Shown piece by piece: positions 1 to 5,709 of a stretch of 8,924 nt of DNA. The position numbers and the translations under genes are program-made. Each line of letters opens with the position of its first letter. The stretch's first letter is position 1. Under the pieces are notes generated by a model. That model worked only from the letters and a program-made list of their open reading frames with translations. It was not told where the DNA came from and searched no databases. This DNA comes from Candidatus Heimdallarchaeota archaeon (GTDB lineage Archaea > Asgardarchaeota > Heimdallarchaeia > Heimdallarchaeales > Kariarchaeaceae), in NCBI GenBank assembly GCA_030668165.1, contig DAOUUM010000090.1, positions 1-8,924 of the forward strand, in the 5' to 3' direction.

Positions 1-389
1 AGATCAGGCTTGCTACTCTTCAAGATACCTTCAATTCATTGATTGGTAGATTAATTGATTCACAACAGATGGTTACCCCAACCAAGGCTTCAAGATTGAT
101 GAAAAAGCAGAAAGGGGAAGCAGATGAAGAAGAAGAATCTGATCAATTTTCAGATATTCTAGATGTGGATCGTGAGGATGAGATATACAAGAGAGTGGAA
201 AGATTTCTTTCACAGCAGGCCAAGATTGTGGATCTGAAAACGGTGATTGCCCAGATCGAGGTAGATAGGAAATTGAAACAATATCTTGAAGATCAAGATA
301 GGAACGTCCCAGGATGGAAAGAGGCCCTTATTACTGATGCAATTCATGAAGCAGCTCAGAACCTTGGATTTCCAATGTTAGATTCTTAG
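1..389 (+). CDS. 3' end of an unrecognised acidic protein (5' partial)
   Basis: The reading frame is open from base 3 with no upstream stop, so this is the C-terminal part (about 128 residues) of a longer protein that begins before the window. A TTG at 39 is in frame but need not be the start. Visible parts are a short helical stretch, a Lys-rich patch (KASRLMKKQK), a very acidic linker (EADEEEESDQ), and a C-terminal ~70-residue, probably helical region (EIYKRVERFLSQQ, then a Lys/Glu-rich helix, ending FPMLDS). I do not recognise the family. The acidic linker followed by a compact helical end suggests a C-terminal interaction domain, which is inference. It lies 97 bases upstream of the recombinase-like gene on the same strand, so the two could be co-transcribed. 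Confidence 0.7.
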   Translation, partial: IRLATLQDTFNSLIGRLIDSQQMVTPTKASRLMKKQKGEADEEEESDQFSDILDVDREDEIYKRVERFLSQQAKIVDLKTVIAQIEVDRKLKQYLEDQDRNVPGWKEALITDAIHEAAQNLGFPMLDS

Positions 390-486
390 TTATAGAAGCC
401 TTGAATTGTGTTGAGTTAGTTGTACTTGAATCATATCTGTTACAGAAGTTTTAATATGGTTAAATCTAATAATAAGTTGATTACTG

Positions 487-2190
487 ATGTCACCTCGTCC
501 TTTCTCCCGTCGAAAAAAAAATGAGGTAAAGAACCAAGAGGCATTAGATTTTTTCAGAAAATTTAACAGACTGGCTCCAAGTACTAGGGCCAAATATCAG
601 GTTTCTATAGAGGAGTTCATGGAATTTCTTCTCGTCCACAAAAAGAGTCTATGGGATGCTGATTATCTTGATATTTTGAAATTCATTGTAACTGATGATA
701 CAAAATACGCTAGAAGTGTTTTATCCACATTCTACAGGGTATTAATCGATGCTGGAGAATTCAAGCGAGAAAATCCAGTGATCCAACTGGTAAAATATGA
801 GAGGGAAACTGGAGAAAGAATCGTGGTTGATGCCCCTAAAGACAGGGCAGAAAGTGTTATCCAACAACTTGGTGATGAACAGAAGCCAAAAGCCAAAAGA
901 ACAAGAAGTACACAATCTAAACAAATAATTGGAAGAAAGATAGTTACTCTCAGCGATCTTGAGATATTATTACAAAGAACCCAGCACATACGAGACCGGG
1001 CAATATTAGAATTTCTCTATGCTACTGGGGTTAGAATTCATGAGATTATCAACTTGACCATGTCTGATGTTGACCTTGAGGCTAGACAGGTAACCCTAAG
1101 AGGTGGAGAGGATGAATTCCGGGTTTTGCTCCTACCTAGAAGGACTGGTGGTTTCTTAAAAATATATGAACGTTGGAGGAGAAGACAACTCTCACCATCA
1201 GCATATTATTTCATTACCAAGGGTAAGGCTAAGAAAAAGATGAGTGACGCCTCAATCTCCAACTGGTTACGCAGGATACAGAAAGATAAAGATCCCATTG
1301 ATAGATGGACTGCAACTGATTTCAGGAAAAGAGCTTTGCTCCAGCATTACTGGATTACCCGTGATATTACCGCAGTGGCTAGATTTGGGGGATATAAAAG
1401 ACCAGAATCAGCACTGAACATCATTTCAAATATTCTAAATGAACAGGGTGTGGAGAGTATTGATATGCTCGGAGAATTGCCAGAGTTTGAACAACTTTCA
1501 GCAAATAAACAAAAACTTGCATCTGTAAGTGGAGATAATCAGCTTTCTGTCACTGTGGAACTCAGACCTGAGGATATGGAATACATCAGAAACACTGGAC
1601 TCACACCCACACAAGCCATACGTTCTATTATCTCATTTAGAGGAGTATACGGTGAGACAAGTGGTTCACCCTCACCGACAGCACCGAAAGATGGTCCTGG
1701 AGAGATAGAACCTGCTGGGGCACCCTCGGTTGGATTGCCCAATGCGGGAATGCCCCAGGCAACAACCGGAGCACCAGTAATAAGCACACCCATGACAGGA
1801 GGCCCTAATCTGGGTGCAACTGCCCCATCTGGTGGACCTGATTTCAATGCGAGCGGTCCAAAATTGGATAGCCCAGGACCCAGTCTAGACAAAGCACCGG
1901 ACTTGGATGTTGATTTGAAACCTGCTGTCAAAGAATCTCGACCACCACCCATGGAAGCTCCTGCAAAACCTGCTGAAATGGATCAGATGACCGAATTACA
2001 AACCCTCCTAGCAAGAAGAAGAAAAATGTCACAAGAACCAGAGGAGAATGTCACAAGTGCTGATAGTGGAACAACTCCGCTTGGGGCTATAATTAAAGAT
2101 GTAGAAACAACTGATTCTTCAAAAACTGATGATGATGAAAAGGATGAGGAGGAGGACGAAATTCCAGAACTACCTGATTTTGATCTTTAA
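487..2190 (+). CDS. Catalytically inactive tyrosine-recombinase (XerC/D-like) protein with a disordered Pro/Gly-rich tail
   Basis: This 567-residue protein starts at an ATG. Residues ~15-105 resemble the helical core-binding (SAM-like) N-terminal domain of phage-integrase/Xer proteins. Residues ~152-315 match the catalytic fold, most clearly FLYATGVRIHEI followed by LTMSDVDL, which is close to XerD. The first catalytic Arg (R183) and the box II Arg (R280) are present. The beta-hairpin Lys falls on Gly206/207, the HxxRH histidines are Thr277 and Lys281, the LGH histidine is Gly302, and the nucleophilic Tyr position is Asn311. Strand cleavage is therefore very unlikely, while DNA binding may persist. 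Residues ~351-385 look like a ribbon-helix-helix segment, which is only a suggestion. Residues 391-490 contain 21 prolines per 100 with many Gly/Ala/Ser, and 537-567 is strongly acidic. No att sites or other mobile genes are nearby. The likely role is a domesticated chromosomal DNA-binding protein, but the actual function is unknown. Confidence 0.85.
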   Translation: MSPRPFSRRKKNEVKNQEALDFFRKFNRLAPSTRAKYQVSIEEFMEFLLVHKKSLWDADYLDILKFIVTDDTKYARSVLSTFYRVLIDAGEFKRENPVIQLVKYERETGERIVVDAPKDRAESVIQQLGDEQKPKAKRTRSTQSKQIIGRKIVTLSDLEILLQRTQHIRDRAILEFLYATGVRIHEIINLTMSDVDLEARQVTLRGGEDEFRVLLLPRRTGGFLKIYERWRRRQLSPSAYYFITKGKAKKKMSDASISNWLRRIQKDKDPIDRWTATDFRKRALLQHYWITRDITAVARFGGYKRPESALNIISNILNEQGVESIDMLGELPEFEQLSANKQKLASVSGDNQLSVTVELRPEDMEYIRNTGLTPTQAIRSIISFRGVYGETSGSPSPTAPKDGPGEIEPAGAPSVGLPNAGMPQATTGAPVISTPMTGGPNLGATAPSGGPDFNASGPKLDSPGPSLDKAPDLDVDLKPAVKESRPPPMEAPAKPAEMDQMTELQTLLARRRKMSQEPEENVTSADSGTTPLGAIIKDVETTDSSKTDDDEKDEEEDEIPELPDFDL

Positions 2191-2191
2191 A

Positions 2192-3799
2192 TTACCAGGC
2201 AATTGCCATTCCATCAGCTCTGGGATCTGATCCTGCGCTTAGAACTCCTGAATGTTTGTCTCTTAGTATAACTTGACCTCTTCCAAAAATCATTCTGGAA
2301 GATCCAGTCCTTGGCATTATTTTATGACCCATGGATGCAAGATCGCTCATTACACTGAGTGGAATACCCTCTTCTAGGGCCACTGTACCTTTTGCGGTTC
2401 CGTCCATAATAGAAAATCTCGGATGATCCAGAGCAGTTTGAGGATCCATATTATAATCAAGTAAGTTCGATACCACTTGCATGTGACTTTGTGGTTGCTG
2501 AAATCCACCCATGATCCCATAGCTTGCGTAGAGATCGCCATCTTTAGTAATCATAGATGGGATAATTGTGTGGTATGGACGCTTCTTTGGTTCCAATCGG
2601 TTCGGATGATTTGGATCCAAAGAAAAGTTATGCCCCCTATTTTGAAGGGTGAAACCTGCACCCTTGGGAATCAATCCGGTTCCAAATCCCATGTAATTGG
2701 AATTGATAAAACTACAGGCATTCCCATATTGGTCAGCAGTTGAAAGATAGACTGTATCTGACGATGAAACTGGACTTCCCCTCTCAATGTCGGTTGAGGC
2801 TCTGCTTGGGTTTATTAATCCAGCCCTTTTTTTAGCATATTCCTTTGATAAGAGTTCCTTAATGGGAATATTCTCAAATTCAGGATCAGCCACATAGTAC
2901 CGAGTATCGGCAAATGCCAATCTCATAACCTCAATCATGATATGATAGTACTCGATTGATAATGGATCATTCTTCTCTATCTCCATTTCCTCGAGTATAT
3001 TTAATCCAATGAGTGCAGTGATTCCCTGTCCACTTGGAGGAATCTCATATACATCATAACCCTTGTAATTAACAGATATTGGTTCATCAAATGTTGAATA
3101 ATGCTGTTTCAGATCATCCATAGACATTACGCCACCCATAGAACCTAGTAATTCCACAATGCTCTCAGCAATTCTACCCTCGTAAAATCCAGATTTTCCA
3201 TGTTCAATTAGTTCCTTGAATGTTCTGCCCAAATTGGGCATCTTCATCAATTGACCAGCCTTGGGAGCCTCTCCATTGATCAACATCTCACCTGCATTTG
3301 GTCCATTATTTAATTGAGTGGTCCCCCTTTTCCAGGCACTTGCAGTTATAGGACTCACTGGATATCCCTCTGTCAACTCAATTGCGGGTTGTAATATTTC
3401 AGATATCTCCATTGTTCCAAATTTTTTAATTGTATCAATCCAACCCGCAGCTGCACCTGGTACAGTGACGGTATGGGGATGAAATCGTGGCAAACCATCC
3501 TCAAATCCATCTTCTCTTATTTTTTCTAGATCAAGGGCTGCAGGAGCTCGACCACTACCATTTACACCATATACTCTTTCGGTTTTTGCATCATAGAATA
3601 GAGCAAAACAATCCCCTCCTATACCAGTGGAAGTTGGTTCTGTGACATTCAGAGCTGCTGCGGTGGCCACAGCTGCATCGGCTGCATTTCCACCCTTTTG
3701 CAGTATTCTCATGCCAGCCTCTGCTGCAAGGGGTTGAGAGGTGCTAACAATACCTCGTTTGCCATAAACGGGAGATCTACGTGAATTGAATTTCAGCAT
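2192..3799 (-). CDS. Gamma-glutamyltranspeptidase-family N-terminal nucleophile hydrolase, cytoplasmic
   Basis: This 535-residue protein is full length for the GGT family and starts at ATG 3799. No signal peptide is visible (it begins MLKFNSRRSP), so it is probably cytoplasmic. Family signatures are GGNAADAAVA (36-45), TGIGGDCFALFYD (58-70), GSGRAP with Arg84 at the E. coli Arg114 position, SSSDTVYLSTAD (346-357) with Thr349 as the predicted nucleophile and autoprocessing site, KKRPYHTIIPSM (405-416), GIMGGFQQPQ (428-437) and the terminal GSDPRADG. Cleavage before Thr349 would give ~348- and ~187-residue chains. The lid loop of E. coli GGT is absent. The residues that hold the glutamyl group in E. 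coli (Asp433, Ser462-Ser463) appear as Asn391 and His410-Thr411. It thus resembles the YwrD or acylase-like branch, and gamma-glutamyl hydrolase is only one option. It converges with the recombinase-like gene and lies 59 bases downstream of the polymerase-subunit gene. Confidence 0.93.
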   Translation of the reverse strand: MLKFNSRRSPVYGKRGIVSTSQPLAAEAGMRILQKGGNAADAAVATAAALNVTEPTSTGIGGDCFALFYDAKTERVYGVNGSGRAPAALDLEKIREDGFEDGLPRFHPHTVTVPGAAAGWIDTIKKFGTMEISEILQPAIELTEGYPVSPITASAWKRGTTQLNNGPNAGEMLINGEAPKAGQLMKMPNLGRTFKELIEHGKSGFYEGRIAESIVELLGSMGGVMSMDDLKQHYSTFDEPISVNYKGYDVYEIPPSGQGITALIGLNILEEMEIEKNDPLSIEYYHIMIEVMRLAFADTRYYVADPEFENIPIKELLSKEYAKKRAGLINPSRASTDIERGSPVSSSDTVYLSTADQYGNACSFINSNYMGFGTGLIPKGAGFTLQNRGHNFSLDPNHPNRLEPKKRPYHTIIPSMITKDGDLYASYGIMGGFQQPQSHMQVVSNLLDYNMDPQTALDHPRFSIMDGTAKGTVALEEGIPLSVMSDLASMGHKIMPRTGSSRMIFGRGQVILRDKHSGVLSAGSDPRADGMAIAW

Positions 3800-3817
3800 A
3801 AATTGAGATATAAAATG

Positions 3818-3826
3818 ATTATACTA
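3818..3826 (-). promoter_or_regulatory. TATA-like element upstream of the GGT-family gene
   Basis: On the minus strand this reads tagtataat and lies about 19-27 bases before ATG 3799. That is the spacing expected for a leaderless archaeal transcript, and the 59-base gap to the upstream gene has room for it. A second A/T-rich run (3807-3816) is closer to the ATG and less well placed. No clear Shine-Dalgarno is present. Confidence 0.4.
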
Positions 3827-3858
3827 AATATTTTGGAAGGACTATAAATTATCTAATA

Positions 3859-5298
3859 TTATTTCTTCTTTCCTAGTCTCTTACGTCTGTCCACCATCAG
3901 ATCAGCCATAACTGATTCTGCGGTAACACCTGCCTCAACTCGTGGAATAACCAATCTGTACATAAAATTATCATGCGATCTTAATATTCTGACCACATCA
4001 CCAATCTGTGCGTTGACAGCAATTGCTGCTGGATCATCCTCGAATAATTTTGGTAGATTAGATATTTGTGCATTGTAATGAACAAGTATCTCATCAATCT
4101 CATTTCTTGTAAGAATTTGGTGTTCTGGTACCAAACCGTGACTAAAGATATTGAAGACCGGATGGTTCTTCCTCAATACTGCTATACTGAAATTACGGGC
4201 TTCACGTTCTGCTGTGTAGGTAAACCTGTTCAAGGGTATCAACATACCCTCTGTGATCTCTAAATCAAGCATCTGATCGTGAAATTCCCTGACAGTAGCG
4301 ACTCTTACCACTTCCTCAAAGGGTATAAGCACAATAATTGCTTCCTTCTTCTTGTTTTCCGCTACCTTTTTCTTGTTTTCTGCTAGAATGTAAGTACCTA
4401 GAGACTGACTACCAGCTATCAATTTCATGAATTCAGGCGTAGTTTTTGTTACAATTTCGAAATTTCTTTGAATTAGAATTTCTCTTGCTCCTTCAATCAA
4501 TCTATCATTTAATTTTTGTAGTTCTTCAGTTCCCTTGGTCTCTTTAATCTCTCTTTCAGACACCAGAATAATATTACGTTCAGTAGCCTCTTTCTTTGCA
4601 CTGGGAGTGAATTTATCCCTACCAATAATTCCAATTGGAATATTTTCAAAGTTCTCGACTGTGGTTAAAAATTGTCTAACAAACTTTACTCCTACAGAAT
4701 CTGTTTCAACAGTCCTGTAATAAGCAAGTATTGCCTTCCTAGAGGATAAACCAATAACGTCATTTGTCTCATCTTCAAATCCCTTAGCATGTCTAACATT
4801 GATGAATTCAGGTTCTCGCCTTTTGATTAACCTTTCTGCAATTTTAATCAATGGGGAGTCGGCGTAATCAGCGATATTTACATCATCATCAACGCTAAAT
4901 TCCTCCTCAACTTTATCAGCTTGCTTCTTGGTCTTTTTCTTCTTCTTGGGTGCTGATTTAATCTCATCCAAACTCTTGATAATTGGGATTTTAGCTTCAC
5001 GAAGTAATTTCTTACCAGCACTAGTTGTTCCATCGAGAGCTACTAAAACCATGTTAGCACCTTGGCTTTCCTTTCTAGCAACAAGTAGACGAACATCTTC
5101 AATATATGCTCGTTTCATACCAAAAAACCATGCTATACCAGCTAATTTAGCTTCTTCATTTAGTACCTTAACTTCCAGGAATTCTCCTTTCTCTCCGGAC
5201 TTAATTTCGTATGATAATCGTCCGCCAGATTGGTTAAATAGCTGGAAAAATTTTGATTCTTGTTCCTCAACAAGGTCGCTTAATGGATTGCTAGACAT
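3859..5298 (-). CDS. rpo5: RNA polymerase subunit Rpo5/RpoH (Rpb5-like) with a large N-terminal extension of jaw-like modules
   Basis: This 479-residue protein starts at ATG 5298. Residues 387-453 are an unmistakable archaeal RpoH/eukaryotic Rpb5 assembly domain: HGLVPEHQILTRNEIDEI, then NLPKLFEDDPAAIAV, GDVVRILR and MYRLVIPRV. That domain docks on the largest polymerase subunits at the downstream-DNA end. Typical archaeal RpoH is only ~80 residues. Here residues ~263-386 resemble the eukaryotic Rpb5 jaw domain: a helix of the type ILIQRNFEIVTK, then VREFHDQM and the strand-helix RFTYTAEREA, entering HxLVPEH. Residues ~148-253 (GVKFVRQF, then DKFTPSAKKEA) and ~10-113 (EDVRLLVA, then GTTSAGKKLL) repeat that core pattern. 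The linker at 116-130 is Lys-rich, and a basic tail (455-479, ending RRKRLGKKK) follows the usual Rpb5 end. The gene is not beside rpoB/rpoA. Assignment of the C-terminal domain is firm; the triplication is inference from pattern. Confidence 0.93.
   Translation of the reverse strand: MSSNPLSDLVEEQESKFFQLFNQSGGRLSYEIKSGEKGEFLEVKVLNEEAKLAGIAWFFGMKRAYIEDVRLLVARKESQGANMVLVALDGTTSAGKKLLREAKIPIIKSLDEIKSAPKKKKKTKKQADKVEEEFSVDDDVNIADYADSPLIKIAERLIKRREPEFINVRHAKGFEDETNDVIGLSSRKAILAYYRTVETDSVGVKFVRQFLTTVENFENIPIGIIGRDKFTPSAKKEATERNIILVSEREIKETKGTEELQKLNDRLIEGAREILIQRNFEIVTKTTPEFMKLIAGSQSLGTYILAENKKKVAENKKKEAIIVLIPFEEVVRVATVREFHDQMLDLEITEGMLIPLNRFTYTAEREARNFSIAVLRKNHPVFNIFSHGLVPEHQILTRNEIDEILVHYNAQISNLPKLFEDDPAAIAVNAQIGDVVRILRSHDNFMYRLVIPRVEAGVTAESVMADLMVDRRKRLGKKK
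3940..4140 (-). other. RpoH/Rpb5 assembly domain within the fusion protein
   Basis: These bases encode residues 387-453. Conserved marks are HxLVPEH at the start, the helix ILTRNEIDEILVHYN, the NLPK turn, DDPAA, GDVVRILRS and the closing YRLVI strand. These are the same blocks, in the same order and spacing, as in archaeal RpoH and the C-terminal third of human RPB5. The typical start of a stand-alone archaeal RpoH would be just before residue 387, but there is no Met in this frame near that point, so the domain seems to be made only as part of the long protein. Confidence 0.93.
4141..4512 (-). other. Rpb5 jaw-like module 3, directly N-terminal to the assembly domain
   Basis: These bases encode residues ~263-386. 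The order is a helix (LNDRLIEGAREILIQRNF), a strand with TKTTPEF, a hydrophobic strand AIIVLIPFEE, the helix VREFHDQMLDLEITEG, the strand MLIPL, then RFTYTAEREARNF. From the VR pair to the Ala of the T-x-x-A motif there are 27 positions. By my recollection of human RPB5, the spacing from its corresponding IK pair to its TPSA Ala is the same. It also joins the HxLVPEH motif at a similar distance (24 versus 28 residues). The homology call is therefore reasonable but rests on manual alignment. Confidence 0.7.
4342..4383 (-). repeat. 21-base tandem duplication inside the polymerase-subunit gene
   Basis: Two adjacent 21-base units encode AENKKKV and AENKKKE (residues 306-312 and 313-319). On the + strand they read as two near-identical T-rich blocks containing cttgttttc. 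The duplication preserves the frame and lies in a loop between the first strand and the hydrophobic strand of the third jaw-like module, where length variation would be tolerated. Confidence 0.8.
4540..4857 (-). other. Jaw-like module 2 of the polymerase subunit
   Basis: These bases encode residues ~148-253. The segment has a leading helix (LIKIAERLIKRREPE), a strand region (SSRKAILAYYRTV), the helix VGVKFVRQFLTTVENF, the strand PIGIIG, and DKFTPSAKKEATERNIILVSEREI. The TPSAK motif and the 27-residue VR-to-Ala spacing are the same as recalled for the human RPB5 jaw. It also fits the general restriction-endonuclease-like pattern (strand, then T-x-x-A-helix, then I-strand) on which the Rpb5 jaw is built. 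The call is by pattern only. Confidence 0.55.
4960..5271 (-). other. Jaw-like or restriction-endonuclease-like module 1 of the polymerase subunit
   Basis: These bases encode residues ~10-113. The order is helix (EEQESKFFQLFNQSG), strands LSYEIKS and GEFLEVKVL, a helix region around MKRAYIEDVRLLVARK, the strand MVLVAL, then GTTSAGKKLLREAKIPIIKSLDEI. The VR-to-Ala spacing is 25 rather than 27 residues, so this is the most divergent copy. The LEVKV strand recalls the E-x-K strand of restriction-endonuclease-like folds, but I see no complete catalytic set. Confidence 0.4.
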
Positions 5299-5308
5299 AA
5301 ATAAACCA

Positions 5309-5328
5309 TGAGGTCAACAAGGACCTCA
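5309..5328. promoter_or_regulatory. Inverted repeat (7-base arms, 6-base spacer) in the polymerase-subunit promoter/leader
   Basis: The arms are tgaggtc and gacctca, perfectly complementary, separated by aacaag. The element ends 11 bases before ATG 5298 of the minus-strand gene. It sits between that start and the A/T-rich TATA candidate at 5329-5342, over the expected transcription start. It could be an operator or a leader hairpin. Confidence 0.55.
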
Positions 5329-5342
5329 ATTTAATTAATTAA
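5329..5342 (-). promoter_or_regulatory. TATA-like element for the polymerase-subunit gene
   Basis: This is an A/T-only run built from repeated ttaa words, centred near 5336. It would place initiation about 26 bases downstream, near 5310, giving a very short leader before ATG 5298. Confidence 0.4.
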
Positions 5343-5535
5343 CTATGCTCTATAAATTAAGTGATAGAGTTACTATTTGTTGAATGAATAATCATCCTTG
5401 ATTTCATTGTACAAGTGGACAATATTCTTATCAGATCAACAAGGTTCAACACCTTTCAGCATTCTATTAGATTTAAATTTGATTTTGCTAGCGAACCTAA
5501 TATTGAAGGAAAGGTCCAGTTCACCTATGATGTGC

Positions 5536-5548
5536 CGAAATTATAAAT
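5536..5548 (+). promoter_or_regulatory. Orphan BRE/TATA-like promoter
   Basis: The sequence cgaaattataaat matches the archaeal pattern of a purine-rich BRE followed by a TATA box. Initiation would be expected around 5565-5575, some 140 bases before the next gene at 5710. It could therefore drive a long leader for the HEAT-repeat gene or a small untranslated RNA. Confidence 0.4.
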
Positions 5549-5659
5549 GGCGCTATCTTATATTTAGTTTGAATTAATTCATATTTTGAATTGTATGGTC
5601 GACTACATTACATATGGTATAACTAGAAATTCATGTTAGAATCTAAGTAGACCTATTTG

Positions 5660-5680
5660 AAACTGATAAGATATCAGTTT
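5660..5680. promoter_or_regulatory. Perfect 9-base-arm inverted repeat (3-base spacer) upstream of the HEAT-repeat gene
   Basis: The arms are aaactgata and tatcagttt around aga. The element ends 29 bases before ATG 5710, and its right arm runs into an A/T-rich stretch (tttaaactta, from 5678) that is at TATA distance from that ATG. Its symmetry and position fit an operator for a dimeric regulator; the regulator is unknown. Confidence 0.5.
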
Positions 5681-5709
5681 AAACTTATTTCGTATATACA
5701 ATCCCCAAC

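Larger units (their letters stand above)
5299..5709. other. Divergent intergenic region (411 bases) without a convincing gene
   Basis: This region separates the polymerase-subunit gene (-) from the HEAT-repeat gene (+). It contains a perfect 7-base inverted repeat next to the polymerase-subunit start, a BRE/TATA-like element at 5536-5548, a 9-base-arm inverted repeat at 5660-5680, and TATA-like stretches next to both genes. The 9-base word tcaacaagg occurs at 5314 and again at 5436. The longest + strand frame after the 5536 promoter that I followed is only 14 codons (ATG 5595). I found no tRNA. Confidence 0.6.

Noticed and set aside
1539..1952. 137-codon open frame on the minus strand inside the recombinase-like gene
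   Set aside because: It is the antisense of the Pro/Gly-rich tail. The low-complexity composition keeps the opposite frame open, and it has no promoter or recognisable motif.
487..2190. Integrase of a mobile element or archaeal virus
   Set aside because: The catalytic residues are lost, and there are no flanking direct repeats, tRNA target or other mobile-element genes.
4928..5311. 127-codon open frame on the + strand over the 5' part of the polymerase-subunit gene
   Set aside because: It is antisense to a strongly supported gene; its Phe-rich start is the complement of the Lys-rich linker.
5393..5465. tRNA-like T-arm (aagg-ttcaaca-cctt) in the intergenic region
   Set aside because: The 7-nucleotide loop is suggestive, but the stem has only four good pairs and no matching acceptor, D-arm or anticodon arm can be drawn.
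5595..5639. 14-codon open frame after the orphan promoter
   Set aside because: It is too short, with no ribosome-binding site and no recognisable similarity.
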